Below are positions 55,909 to 64,000 of a stretch of DNA of 64,000 nucleotides, piece by piece. This DNA is from Agromyces larvae (GTDB lineage Bacteria; Actinomycetota; Actinomycetes; Actinomycetales; Microbacteriaceae). The notes beneath the pieces were generated by a model. The model saw only the letters and a program-made list of their open reading frames with translations. It was not told the origin of the DNA and did no database searches. The position numbers were made by a program, and so were the translations under genes. The DNA is taken from the NCBI RefSeq assembly GCF_022811705.1, contig NZ_CP094528.1:992001-1056000 (forward strand), read 5' to 3'. Numbering within the stretch: the stretch's first letter is position 1; each line of letters begins with the position of its first letter.

Positions 55909-56715
55909 CTAACCGTCGACGGCCAGCGCGTAGAGCACCACCGCCGCGCTCGCCGCGACATTCAGGGAGTCCACGCCGCGTGCCATCGGGATGGTCACCA
56001 CCTGGTCGGCCGCGCCCAGCGCGTGCCGGCTCAGCCCGTCGCCCTCGGCGCCGAAGACCAGGGCGAGCCGGTCGGGCGCCTCGTCGGCGAGCGCCCGGAG
56101 CGGCACCGCGTCGTCGGCGAGCGCGAGGGCGCAGATGCGGAACCCGTGGTCGTGCAGCAGCGGCACGGCGTCGCCCCAGCCGGGCAGCCGCGTCCACGGC
56201 ACCTGGAAGACGGTGCCCATGCTGACCCGGACACTGCGCCGGTAGAGCGGGTCGGCGCAGCGTTCCGAGACGAGCACCGCGTCCGCCCCGAGCGCGGCGA
56301 CGCTGCGGAAGATGGCGCCGACGTTGGTGTGGTCGACGATGTCCTCGAGCACCACGACGCGGCGGGCGTGCCGCAGCAGGTCTGCGGGGTCGGGCAGGGC
56401 GGGCCGCTCGAACGCGGCGAGGGCGCCGCGGTGCACCCGGTACCCGGTGATCGCCTCCAACTGGGCCGGGTCGGCGAGGTGCACGGGCACATCGAACGGG
56501 GCGAGCACCGGCTCCAGCGCGGGCAGCCACTTCTCCTCGGTCAGCACCGACCGGGGCCGGTGACCCGCTGCGACGGCGCGGGTGATCACCTTCGCCGACT
56601 CGGCGATGTACAGCCCTCGTTCGGCTTCGACGCGGCTGCGCAGCGCCACGTCGGTGAGCGCCGCGTAGTCGGCGACGGCGTCGGATGCCGCGTCCGCGAC
56701 CCGTTCGATGTGCAT
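55909..56715 (-). CDS. TrmH/SpoU-family RNA 2'-O-methyltransferase
   Basis: 268 residues from the ATG at 56715 (GGAGGGA upstream). N-terminal RNA-binding substrate domain (RGLYIAESAKVITRAVAAGHRPRSVL) and SPOUT knot domain with motifs NVGAIFRSVAALGADAVLVS, ALVFGAEGDGLS and IPMARGVDSLNVAASAAVVLYAL. It methylates ribose in rRNA or tRNA; the site is unknown. It lies ten bases upstream of the carboxypeptidase gene in the same direction. Confidence 0.92.
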   Translation of the reverse strand: MHIERVADAASDAVADYAALTDVALRSRVEAERGLYIAESAKVITRAVAAGHRPRSVLTEEKWLPALEPVLAPFDVPVHLADPAQLEAITGYRVHRGALAAFERPALPDPADLLRHARRVVVLEDIVDHTNVGAIFRSVAALGADAVLVSERCADPLYRRSVRVSMGTVFQVPWTRLPGWGDAVPLLHDHGFRICALALADDAVPLRALADEAPDRLALVFGAEGDGLSRHALGAADQVVTIPMARGVDSLNVAASAAVVLYALAVDG

Positions 56716-56808
56716 GGATGTCCCTCCGATGCTCCAGCCTGCCAGTCGGCGAAACATTCCGGAAAAGCGCTGCGTTTACTATCGTGACGCTGTCGAAGGA
56801 GGCTCGAC

Positions 56809-57654
56809 GTGACCACTGCGATCCCGGTGCAGGCTGCACCCGACGAACTGCTCAGCGATGCGATCGACGTGATGCGGGGTGCCCGGGTGGCGGTGCTGAC
56901 GGGTGCCGGCGTGAGCACCGATTCCGGTATCCCCGACTATCGGGGCGAGGGCGCCCCCGTGCGCACGCCCATGACGATCCAGACGTTCCTGGCCACCGAG
57001 CACGCGCGCAAGCGGTACTGGGCGGGCAGCCACCTGGGGTGGCGCAACTTCCGGTCGGCTCGGCCGAACCGGGGCCACCTGGCGCTCGCCGAGCTCGAGG
57101 CGGGCGGTGTGGTCAGCGGTGTGGTGACGCAGAACGTCGACGGGCTGCACCGTCGCGCCGGCAGCCGTCGGGTGGTCGAGCTGCACGGCGCCATGGACCG
57201 GGTCGTGTGCCTGCGGTGCGGGCAGGTGTACGCGCGGCACGCCATCGCCGACCGGCTGACCGCGCTCAACCCCGACATCGATCTGGGGCAGTCGATCCGG
57301 CTGGCGCCCGACGGCGACGTCGAGGTCGACGATGTCGACGCGATGCGACTGCCGACGTGCACCGTCTGCGGGGGCATCCTGAAGCCCGACGTGGTGTTCT
57401 TCGGCGAGTTCGTGCCCGCGGAGACGTTCGAGGCCGCAGCCTCGGTGGTGTCGGGCAGCGACGTGCTGCTGGTGGCCGGTTCGTCGCTGGTGGTGAACTC
57501 GGGCATGCGCCTGATCGAGCTCGCGCGTCGACGGCGGATGCCGATCGTGGTCGTGAACCGGGGCATCACGAAGGGCGACAGCCGCGCCGCGGTGAAGCTC
57601 GATGCGGGTGCGAGCGAGGTGCTCGACCGGATGGCGACCGAGCTCCTCGGGTGA
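56809..57654 (+). CDS. Sir2-family NAD-dependent deacylase
   Basis: 281 residues, GTG start with GAAGGAGG upstream. Sirtuin motifs: AVLTGAGVSTDSGIPDYRG, VTQNVDGLHRRAG, the catalytic His in ELHGAMD, two Cys pairs for zinc (CLRCGQ, CTVCGG) and KPDVVFFGEFVP, VAGSSLVVNSGMRL. The substrate-binding residues do not show the Tyr/Arg pair typical of class III desuccinylases; acetyl-lysine is the likely substrate. Confidence 0.93.
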   Translation: MTTAIPVQAAPDELLSDAIDVMRGARVAVLTGAGVSTDSGIPDYRGEGAPVRTPMTIQTFLATEHARKRYWAGSHLGWRNFRSARPNRGHLALAELEAGGVVSGVVTQNVDGLHRRAGSRRVVELHGAMDRVVCLRCGQVYARHAIADRLTALNPDIDLGQSIRLAPDGDVEVDDVDAMRLPTCTVCGGILKPDVVFFGEFVPAETFEAAASVVSGSDVLLVAGSSLVVNSGMRLIELARRRRMPIVVVNRGITKGDSRAAVKLDAGASEVLDRMATELLG

Positions 57655-57664
57655 CGGGACGGCC

Positions 57665-58756
57665 TCAGCGCCGCCGTCGCCGGTGCCGGGTCGCGGCGAC
57701 CGTCTCGTGCATGAGCTCGAGCAGCCGCTCGGCCGACCGCGCCCACGTGTAGCGCGACGCGACCTCGATCGAGGCGGCTGATCGCCGCTCCCACTCCCCC
57801 TCGGTCTCGAGGCGGGCGAGGGCGGCGACCAGCGATGCCGGGTCGGCCGGGTCGAAGAACACGGCCGCGTCGCCGCCGATCTCGCGGAAGATGGGGATGT
57901 CGCCGACCACGACCGGGGTGCCGACCCGCATCGCCTCGACGAGGGGGATGCCGAAGCCCTCGGCGCGCGACGCGTGCACGAGGGCCGTCGCGCCGGTCAG
58001 CAGCTCCGCGTACTCGGCGTCGGTGACGCCGTCGTGGAACACGAGCCGCGCCTTCGGTGCGACCCGGGTGAGCCGGGCCCGCTCGGCGTCGGAGATGCGG
58101 CTGCACAGATGCAGCTCGTGGTCGGGCAGCACGCCCACCGCGCGCACCAGCGTGTCGACGTTCTTGTACGGCATGTACGAGCCCATGTACACGAGCCGGT
58201 GGCCGCTCGGGCGGCTCCGCGGCACCGGCGGCGCGGGCAGGTCGTCGGCGGCGTTCGGCACGACGGTGACGGGACGCTTCGTGAGTCGATGCTCGCGGAT
58301 GAGGCCGGCCGTGGTCTCCGACACGGTGACGACGGCGTCGGCACGGTTCAGCAGCACCCGCTGCGGCCACCACGCGAGGTGGTAGAGCCGCCAGAGCACC
58401 CGCACGGGCCAGGGCAGATCGCGCGGCGGCGTGCGGTTCTCGTAGTAGATCAGGTCGTGCAGGGTGAGCAGCAGCGCGTAGTCGCGCCCCCACGAACCCA
58501 TCGTCTGCATCGGCGAGAACACGACGTCGGGGCGCAGCCGTCGCACCTGACGTGCGACGAACGGCTCGCGCGGGCTGGTCGGCCCGCTGACGAGCTGCCA
58601 CGGCAGGTCGGGCAGCAGGTCGAGCTGCCGGTGGTCGTTGATCAGCATGGTGACCGGATGCCGCTTCGCGAGTTCGCCCACGATGCCGGCGGTGAACCGG
58701 CTGATGCCGTCGTGCTGCCCGATGCGCGTGTACCGGCAGTCGACGACGACCCTCAC
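57665..58756 (-). CDS. GT4-family glycosyltransferase
   Basis: 363 residues from the GTG at 58756, overlapping the hydrolase stop (GTGA). GT-B fold: VVVDCRYTRIGQHDGISRFTAGIVGELAKRH at the N-terminus, LTLHDLIYYENRTPP, VTVVPNAADDLP, and the donor-binding EX7E region ASRAEGFGIPLVEAMRVGTPVVVGD. It resembles mannosyltransferases used in polysaccharide or glycolipid synthesis; donor and acceptor are unknown. Arg-rich C-terminus (RHRRRRR). Confidence 0.9.
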   Translation of the reverse strand: MRVVVDCRYTRIGQHDGISRFTAGIVGELAKRHPVTMLINDHRQLDLLPDLPWQLVSGPTSPREPFVARQVRRLRPDVVFSPMQTMGSWGRDYALLLTLHDLIYYENRTPPRDLPWPVRVLWRLYHLAWWPQRVLLNRADAVVTVSETTAGLIREHRLTKRPVTVVPNAADDLPAPPVPRSRPSGHRLVYMGSYMPYKNVDTLVRAVGVLPDHELHLCSRISDAERARLTRVAPKARLVFHDGVTDAEYAELLTGATALVHASRAEGFGIPLVEAMRVGTPVVVGDIPIFREIGGDAAVFFDPADPASLVAALARLETEGEWERRSAASIEVASRYTWARSAERLLELMHETVAATRHRRRRR

Positions 58757-59643
58757 GCCGCCGCCCCGTCGCCGAGGAACCGCCCGATGTGCGCGGCCGC
58801 CTCGGCCGGCGCCTCGTAGTGGATGAGATGGCCGACGTCGCGGATCACCTCGAGCGAGGCATCCGGGAACCGCTCGACCAACCGGTGCTGCGCCTCGATC
58901 GGGGTGATGTCGTCGCGATCGGCGGCGACGAGCAGCGTCGGCACGCCGATGCGGGGCGCGTACTCGCGCACGTCGTGGCTCACCGACGCGCGGAACGCCT
59001 CGAGCACCGCGTCGCGATCGGCGAACGCCGAGAAGTACCGGTCGTGCTGATCGTGGATGAACCGCCGCAACGGCTTCTCGCGGGTCTTCGCCATCGTCAC
59101 GCTCATGACCCGCACGATCGCGCCGTTGCGCAGCAGCGCGAACCCGGCGCGCTCGGGCAGCGCTGCGGCCGCGCGATAGTAGCCGACCGCGAGCCGGGTC
59201 ATCACCCCGCGCGGGCCCTCGAGCGCCGGCGCGCCGATCGGGTTCACGAGCACCAGCCGGCGCGGCGCCAGCCCGTCGGCGACGGCCGCCGCGGCGACGA
59301 TCGAGCCGAACGAGTGACCGAGCAGGTCGAAGCCGTCGGCCAGGTCGAGCCCGTCCACGAACGCCCGCAACCAGGCCGTGTACCCGTCGATGTCGTGCAC
59401 GCGCTCGAGCGGAGCGGACGCGCCGAACCCCGGCAGGTCGGGCGAGATCACCCGGAAGCCGGGCAGATGCGCCACGATCGGCTCGAGCCCGTGGTGATCG
59501 CCGCGGAACCCGTGCACCAGCACCAGCGCCGGTGCGGCCGGGTCGCCGTACTCCCACCACGCGGTCTCGGTGCCGAGCACGCTCGACCGGTGCATCCGCA
59601 CCGGGATACGTGCGAGCGGGGCGGCGTAGGGCGACGGGATCAT
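58753..59643 (-). CDS. Alpha/beta hydrolase
   Basis: 296 residues from the ATG at 59643; MHRSS 16 residues later is an alternative. Motifs: LVLVHGFRGDHHGLEP (oxyanion His-Gly), DLLGHSFGSIVAAAAV (nucleophile Ser in GHSFG), PTLLVAADRDDITP (Asp) and IRDVGHLIHYEAP (His). A cap domain of about 70 residues lies between. Substrate unknown. It overlaps the glycosyltransferase gene. TACACT lies eight bases before the ATG, so the mRNA may be nearly leaderless. Confidence 0.92.
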   Translation of the reverse strand: MIPSPYAAPLARIPVRMHRSSVLGTETAWWEYGDPAAPALVLVHGFRGDHHGLEPIVAHLPGFRVISPDLPGFGASAPLERVHDIDGYTAWLRAFVDGLDLADGFDLLGHSFGSIVAAAAVADGLAPRRLVLVNPIGAPALEGPRGVMTRLAVGYYRAAAALPERAGFALLRNGAIVRVMSVTMAKTREKPLRRFIHDQHDRYFSAFADRDAVLEAFRASVSHDVREYAPRIGVPTLLVAADRDDITPIEAQHRLVERFPDASLEVIRDVGHLIHYEAPAEAAAHIGRFLGDGAAA

Positions 59644-59653
59644 CCCGTTCAGT

Positions 59654-59690
59654 GTACGGCGGAGCCCCCTGAACGAGCGCCGTACGGCGG
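59654..59690. promoter_or_regulatory. Palindrome and half-site between hydrolase and exonuclease genes
   Basis: The perfect 12-bp palindrome CGCCGTACGGCG (59678-59689) has a half-site GTACGGCG at 59654-59661, 28 bases away. GTTCAG/CTGAAC arms (59647-59652, 59669-59674) interleave with it. Likely a regulator-binding region for the divergent genes. Confidence 0.4.
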
Positions 59691-59732
59691 GCCGCGACGG
59701 CCGTGACGGTGGTCGCGGATACCGTGAACGGC

Positions 59733-60431
59733 ATGAACCCGAATTCAGCAGGCTGGGCCGAACGGCTCGCCGTCTTCGACCTCGAGACCACCGGCATCGA
59801 TGTCGACGTGTGCCGCATCGTGACGGCCCACGTCGGGGTGATCGGGCCCGCCGGCGAGGTGCTCGAACAGCGGCGCTGGCTCGTCGATCCCGGCGTCGAG
59901 ATCCCCACCGCCGCCACCCTGATCCACGGCATCTCGACCGAGCGAGCACGCGCCGAGGGCGCCCCCGCGGTCGTCGCGGTGGCCGAGATCATCGCGGCGC
60001 TCGCCGACGCGGCTGCGCGCGGCCTGCCGATCGTCGCGTACAACGCCGCCTACGACCTCACGGTGCTCGCCCGCGAGGCCGAACGGTACGGCCACGCGCC
60101 GCTGGCCGGGCCGCCGCCCGTCGTCGACCCGCTCGTCATCGACAAGGCCGTCGACCGGTACCGGCGAGGCAAGCGCACCCTCACGGCTGCGGCCGCGCAC
60201 TACGGCGTCGAGCTCGTCGATGCCCACGACGCCGGGGCCGACGCGGTCGCAGCCGGCCGGGTCGCCCAGGCGATCGCGCGGGCCTACCCCGAGGTGGCGT
60301 CGATCCCCGTCGACGAACTGCACACCCTGCAGGTCGGCTGGTGCCGCGACCAGGCCGCGAGCTACCAGGCGTGGCGCCGTGCGAACGGCGAACCCGAGTT
60401 CGTCGCGGTCGGCGCGTGGCCGCTGCGCTGA
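59733..60431 (+). CDS. DnaQ-like 3'-5' exonuclease
   Basis: 232 residues from the ATG at 59733; an upstream GTG at 59703 is possible. DEDDh exonuclease: LAVFDLETTGID (ExoI, with Asp and Glu), VAYNAAYDLTVLAREAE (ExoII) and VDAHDAGADAVAAGRVAQ (ExoIII, with His and Asp). It may be a proofreading subunit or a stand-alone nuclease; there is no polymerase or BRCT domain. A strong terminator follows. Confidence 0.92.
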   Translation: MNPNSAGWAERLAVFDLETTGIDVDVCRIVTAHVGVIGPAGEVLEQRRWLVDPGVEIPTAATLIHGISTERARAEGAPAVVAVAEIIAALADAAARGLPIVAYNAAYDLTVLAREAERYGHAPLAGPPPVVDPLVIDKAVDRYRRGKRTLTAAAAHYGVELVDAHDAGADAVAAGRVAQAIARAYPEVASIPVDELHTLQVGWCRDQAASYQAWRRANGEPEFVAVGAWPLR

Positions 60432-60445
60432 AGCCCGGGCGGGCA

Positions 60446-60486
60446 CGACGACGGGGCGGGCGACATCGTCGCCCGCCCCGTCGTCG
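60446..60486. terminator. Bidirectional terminator
   Basis: A perfect 19-bp stem (CGACGACGGGGCGGGCGAC with its complement) and a three-base loop lie between the convergent exonuclease and rpmE2 genes. Confidence 0.88.
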
Positions 60487-60492
60487 AACGGC

Positions 60493-60747
60493 TTACTTGG
60501 AGCCGCCGAAGCCCTTGAAGCGCTGGTTGAACTTCTCGACGCGACCGGCCGAGTCGAGGATGCGCTGCTTGCCCGTGTAGAACGGGTGCGACTCGCTCGA
60601 GATCTCGACGTCGATCACCGGGTAGGTGACACCGTCGAGCTCGATGGTCTTGTCGCTCGTCGCGGTCGAACGCGTGAGGAACGTGGCACCCGACGCGAGG
60701 TCGCGGAAGACGATCGCGTTGTACTCGGGGTGGATGTCGGTCTTCAT
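60493..60747 (-). CDS. rpmE2: 50S ribosomal protein L31 type B (zinc-free)
   Basis: 84 residues from the ATG at 60747 (AAGGAAG five bases upstream). Type B L31: [16 protein letters not shown], then [31 protein letters not shown]. It has no Cys at all, so it cannot bind zinc as the CxxC-type RpmE does. In other actinobacteria such paralogues replace L31 when zinc is scarce and are under Zur, but I see no clear Zur box here. Confidence 0.96.
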   Translation of the reverse strand: MKTDIHPEYNAIVFRDLASGATFLTRSTATSDKTIELDGVTYPVIDVEISSESHPFYTGKQRILDSAGRVEKFNQRFKGFGGSK

Positions 60748-60844
60748 GAAGACTTCCTTGCTGATCGGAATATGCGATGGGGAAAACCCGCCCTGCTGCG
60801 GCGCGGCGCGCGGGAAGACGAGGTGGCCCACGGGCCAGCTATCG

Positions 60845-60853
60845 AGTCTAGCA
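60845..60853 (-). promoter_or_regulatory. Extended -10 of rpmE2
   Basis: Minus-strand TGCTAGACT (TGN plus TAGACT), giving a leader of roughly 90 bases before the rpmE2 ATG. No convincing -35. Confidence 0.4.
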
Positions 60854-60874
60854 GAATCGACGCTTCGACGCCGG

Positions 60875-61660
60875 TCAGGCCGCGCGTGCGGCGAACCGGC
60901 CGTTCGACTCGCTGAGCTCGATCGGCAGGCCGAACGTCGCGGTGAGGTGCTCGGCCGTGAGCGCCTCGGCGAACGGGCCGGCAGCCTGGATCTTGCCGTC
61001 CGCGAGCAGCAGTGCGTGCGTGAAGCCCTGCGGGATCTCCTCGACATGATGCGTGACCATGACGATCGCGGGCGACGCACCCGACGAGGCGTACCCGCCG
61101 AGCAGCCCGACGAGCTCCTCGCGGGCACCGAGGTCGAGGCTCGCGGCCGGCTCGTCGAGCAGCAGCAGCTCGGGATCGGTCATCACCGACCGGGCGATCT
61201 GCACGCGCTTCTGCTCGCCGTCGGACAGGCTGCCGAAACGGCGGTCGGCGAACTGCTCGAGGCCCCACTCCTTCAGCACCCGCTGGGCACGACGAAGGTC
61301 GATCTCCTCGTACTCCTCGTTCCACCGGCCGGTGACCGAGTAGGCGGCGGTGAGCACGACGTCGAGCACCGTCTCGTTGCGCGGGATCTTGCGCGCCATC
61401 GCGGTGGAGGCGAAGCCGATCATGGGGCGCAGCTCGAACACGTCGACCTTGCCGAGCGCTTCGGCGAGCACCTCGGCCTCACCCGTCGTGGGGTGCATCG
61501 CGGCGGCCGCGATCTGCAGGAGCGTGGTCTTGCCGGCGCCGTTCGGGCCGAGGATCACCCAGCGCTCGTCGCTGGCGACGGTCCAGTCGATCCCGTCGAG
61601 GATCGTGTTGCCGTCTCGGACCACCGACACATCGCGGAACTGCAGAACCGTGCTCGCCAT
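60875..61660 (-). CDS. ABC-type ATPase, stand-alone
   Basis: 261 residues. Walker [14 protein letters not shown], signature [12 protein letters not shown], Walker [15 protein letters not shown], and a switch His in [18 protein letters not shown]. No permease or binding protein is adjacent. The ITPIEV-like ModF/YbbL architecture and the VTHHVEEIP motif place it near iron- or molybdate-type ATPases, but the partner is unknown. Confidence 0.88.
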   Translation of the reverse strand: MASTVLQFRDVSVVRDGNTILDGIDWTVASDERWVILGPNGAGKTTLLQIAAAAMHPTTGEAEVLAEALGKVDVFELRPMIGFASTAMARKIPRNETVLDVVLTAAYSVTGRWNEEYEEIDLRRAQRVLKEWGLEQFADRRFGSLSDGEQKRVQIARSVMTDPELLLLDEPAASLDLGAREELVGLLGGYASSGASPAIVMVTHHVEEIPQGFTHALLLADGKIQAAGPFAEALTAEHLTATFGLPIELSESNGRFAARAA

Positions 61661-61703
61661 ACGTCCATGCTATCCGGGCGTCACAGCCCCGCCGTGCACG
61701 TCG

Positions 61704-62894
61704 TCAGCCGCGGGCGAGCACCCGCTCGTACACCTCGACGGTGCGGTCGGCGATCGACGTCCACGCGAAACGCTCCTCGGCGCGCCGGCGACCCGCCGCA
61801 CCCAGCGCCGCCGCCCGCCCGGAGTCGGAGACGACGGCGGTCAGCGTCTCGGCCAGATCCGCGATGAACCGGTCGGGGTCGACCGGCGTGCCCGTGCCGT
61901 CGTCGACCTGCTCGATCGGCACCAGCACCCCCGTGACGCCGTCGTCGACGACCTCGGGGATGCCGCCCGTCGCGGTGCCCACCACGGGCGCGCCGCACGC
62001 CATCGCCTCGAGGTTCACGATGCCGAGCGGTTCGTACACCGACGGGCACACGAACGTCGTCGCCGCGGTGAGCAGCGCCGTCAGCTCGGGGCGCGGCAGG
62101 TGCCGGTCGATCCACACCACGCCGTCGCGCTCCGCCGCGAGCTCGGCGACGAGGCCCGTGACCTCCGCCATGATCTCGGGAGTGTCGGGCGCGCCCGCAC
62201 ACAGGACGAGCTGGACGCCAGGCGGAAGCAACCGCGCCGCGCGCAGCAGATACGGCAGCCCCTTCTGCCGGGTGATCCGCCCCACGAACACGATCGAGGG
62301 CCGATCGGGGTCCACGCCGAGCGCCCGCACCGCGTCGGGGTCGGGATTCGGCGCCCAGTCGTCGAGGTCGATGCCGTTGTAGACCACCTCGACCCGATCG
62401 GGGTCGATGCCCGGATAAGCGCGCAGGATGTCACGACGCATGCCGGCACTCACCGCGATCACCGCGTCCGCCTCCTCGAACGCGGTGCGCTCGGCCCACG
62501 ACGAGACCCGATAGCCGCCGCCCAACTGCTCCGCCTTCCACGGCCGCAGCGGCTCCAGACTGTGCGCGGTGACCACGTGCGGGATCCCGTGCAGCCGCTT
62601 CGCGGTGGCGCCGGCGAAGTTCGCATACCACGTGTGCGAATGCACCACGTCGGCGCCCGAGGCATCCTGCGCCATCTCGAGGTCGACGCCCAGCGTCGCG
62701 ATCGCCGCGTTCGCCTCGGCGAGGCCCGCCGGAGTCGCGTAGGCGACCGTGCCCGCCTCGTCGCGCGGAGCGCCGAAGCAGCGCACCCGCACGTCGATGC
62801 TGCGCCGCAGCGCACGCACCAGCTCGCCGACGTGCACGCCGGCGCCTCCGTAGACCTCGGGCGGGTACTCACGGGTGAGCAGGTCGACGCGCAT
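61704..62894 (-). CDS. glgA: GlgA/GlgM-type glycosyltransferase (glycogen or maltose-1-phosphate synthesis)
   Basis: 396 residues from the ATG at 62894. [32 protein letters not shown] at the N-terminus, [28 protein letters not shown] and [32 protein letters not shown] (EX7E). Size and actinobacterial type match the mycobacterial GlgA/GlgM, which makes alpha-maltose-1-phosphate from ADP-glucose and glucose-1-phosphate. Divergent from glgC with 113 bases between. Confidence 0.93.
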   Translation of the reverse strand: MRVDLLTREYPPEVYGGAGVHVGELVRALRRSIDVRVRCFGAPRDEAGTVAYATPAGLAEANAAIATLGVDLEMAQDASGADVVHSHTWYANFAGATAKRLHGIPHVVTAHSLEPLRPWKAEQLGGGYRVSSWAERTAFEEADAVIAVSAGMRRDILRAYPGIDPDRVEVVYNGIDLDDWAPNPDPDAVRALGVDPDRPSIVFVGRITRQKGLPYLLRAARLLPPGVQLVLCAGAPDTPEIMAEVTGLVAELAAERDGVVWIDRHLPRPELTALLTAATTFVCPSVYEPLGIVNLEAMACGAPVVGTATGGIPEVVDDGVTGVLVPIEQVDDGTGTPVDPDRFIADLAETLTAVVSDSGRAAALGAAGRRRAEERFAWTSIADRTVEVYERVLARG

Positions 62895-63007
62895 GCCCAC
62901 ACGGTAGCGCAGCGGACCACCCGATGCGCCGCGAGCAGGAGCGCGGCGTGCGTCACGACGTGTCGATCCCTGCCGTGCGCGACGCCCCGCCTGACTACGC
63001 TGGGAGC

Positions 63008-64000
63008 ATGGCATCGCGCAAGGTCTTCGGCATCGTCCTCGCCGGCGGAGAAGGCAAACGACTCATGCCCCTGACCGAAGACCGCGCCAAGCCCGCGGTG
63101 CCGTTCGGCGGGCAGTACCGGCTCATCGACTTCGCGCTGTCGAACCTGCTCAACTCGGGCCTGCGGCAGATCGTCGTGCTCACGCAGTACAAGTCGCACT
63201 CCCTCGACCGCCACGTCTCGCAGACCTGGCGACTGAGCGGGCTGCTGAACTCCTACGTCGCCTCGGTGCCGGCGCAGCAGCGACTCGGCAAGCGCTGGTT
63301 CTCGGGCTCGGCCGACGCGATCCTGCAGAGCCTCAACCTGATCTACGACGAGAAGCCCGACATCATCGTGGTCGTCGGCGCCGACCACGTGTACCGCATG
63401 GACTTCAGCCAGATGATCGACGCCCACGTCGCATCGGGTGCCGAGGCCACGGTCGCCGCGATCCGCCAGCCCATCTCGCTCGCGAACCAGTTCGGCGTCA
63501 TCGACGTCGACCCGAAGCGTCCCGACCGCATCCGGCAATTCCTCGAGAAGCCGAACGACCCGGTCGGCCTGCCCGACTCCCCCGACGAGGTGTTCGCGTC
63601 GATGGGCAACTACGTCTTCGACGCCGACGCGCTCGTGGACTCCGTGCTCCGCGACGGCGAGCAGACCTCGTCGAGCCACGACATGGGCGGCGACATCATC
63701 CCGTCATTCGTCGCCCGCGGCGCGGCCGGCGTCTACGACCTGCAGCGCAACGACGTGCCCGGCGCGACCGACCGCGACCGGTACTACTGGCGCGACGTCG
63801 GAACCCTCGACAGCTACTACGAAGCCCATCAAGACCTGATCTCGGTGCTGCCGGTGTTCAACCTCTACAACCGCGAGTGGCCGATCTTCTCGCAGCAGCT
63901 GAACTCGCCGCCGGCGAAGGTGACCCGCGACGCGCGCGGCGCCCTCGGCACCGTGATCGACTCGATCGTCTCGCTCGGTTCGGTGATCTCGGGTGCGCAC
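63008..64000 (+). CDS. glgC: Glucose-1-phosphate adenylyltransferase (partial)
   Basis: The first 331 residues; the gene continues past the window end. Nucleotidyltransferase motifs: [66 protein letters not shown] and [16 protein letters not shown]; the left-handed beta-helix has begun. It makes ADP-glucose for the divergent GlgA/GlgM. Confidence 0.96.
   Translation, partial: MASRKVFGIVLAGGEGKRLMPLTEDRAKPAVPFGGQYRLIDFALSNLLNSGLRQIVVLTQYKSHSLDRHVSQTWRLSGLLNSYVASVPAQQRLGKRWFSGSADAILQSLNLIYDEKPDIIVVVGADHVYRMDFSQMIDAHVASGAEATVAAIRQPISLANQFGVIDVDPKRPDRIRQFLEKPNDPVGLPDSPDEVFASMGNYVFDADALVDSVLRDGEQTSSSHDMGGDIIPSFVARGAAGVYDLQRNDVPGATDRDRYYWRDVGTLDSYYEAHQDLISVLPVFNLYNREWPIFSQQLNSPPAKVTRDARGALGTVIDSIVSLGSVISGAH

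Noticed and set aside
60748..60874. Zur box upstream of rpmE2
   Set aside because: Expected from biology of zinc-free L31, but no AT-rich dyad matching a Zur site was seen.

Overview
The window is high-GC (roughly 70%) actinobacterial DNA. Codon use, the PafBC-Tat-HelY block, RbpA, an actinobacterial LexA box, the ImuA'-ImuB-DnaE2 mutasome and maltose-1-phosphate-type glycogen genes all point to Micrococcales, most likely a Microbacteriaceae member such as an Agromyces- or Microbacterium-like soil organism. This is inferred from gene content, not from a marker comparison. It looks like ordinary chromosome: no phage genes, transposase, integrase or CRISPR array was seen. One tRNA (Leu, anticodon GAG) is present.

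Layout. 1-5 kb: a UvrA2-like ABC protein and a large secreted beta-sandwich protein. 5-14 kb: a carbohydrate-catabolic island with an IclR regulator, an aldehyde dehydrogenase and a ribose-type ABC importer in one operon, followed by convergent KDPG aldolase, PfkB sugar kinase and a second IclR regulator. 14-16 kb: VOC protein, AraC regulator, divergent TetR regulator and a lipoprotein. 16-20 kb: HdeD-like membrane protein, an atypical SDR, NfeD-SPFH membrane pair, GDPD phosphodiesterase and RbpA. 20-30 kb (minus strand): Lnt, HelY helicase, TatC-TatA, PafC-PafB, an FKBP lipoprotein, TrmI and a HAD phosphatase. 30-36 kb: PAC2 protein, UppP, M20 peptidase, tRNA-Leu, a redoxin and a Fic protein. 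36-43 kb: the SOS mutasome operon imuA'-imuB-dnaE2 plus a DUF3097 gene. 43-52 kb: SDR, ferritin-like/VIT1 fusion, Lrp regulator, APC permease, two DszC/SfnB-like flavin enzymes and a divergent LLM flavin monooxygenase, probably for organosulfur or related scavenging. 52-64 kb: helicase, SGNH hydrolase, D,D-carboxypeptidase, SpoU methyltransferase, Sir2 deacylase, glycosyltransferase, alpha/beta hydrolase, DnaQ-like exonuclease, zinc-free L31, an ABC ATPase, and divergent GlgA/GlgM and GlgC (GlgC runs off the window).

Most notable. (1) A family of palindromic repeats (core CCCTGAGCCTGTCGAAGGG and its complement) sits between genes at 31.4 kb and also lies inside protein-coding sequence: one inverted pair in the PHP domain of dnaE2, four exact-period 54-bp tandem units (18 codons each) before the HhH region of dnaE2, and four 27-bp units (9 codons each) forming the N-terminus of a flavin monooxygenase. 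The core is open in five of six frames, which may explain why it is tolerated. (2) A 16-bp motif differing at one base lies at nearly the same distance upstream of the UvrA2-like gene and the VOC gene, which suggests one AraC-controlled regulon. (3) The usual neighbours of pafBC-tatAC-helY, the Pup-proteasome genes, are absent from this locus although the flanking order is kept.
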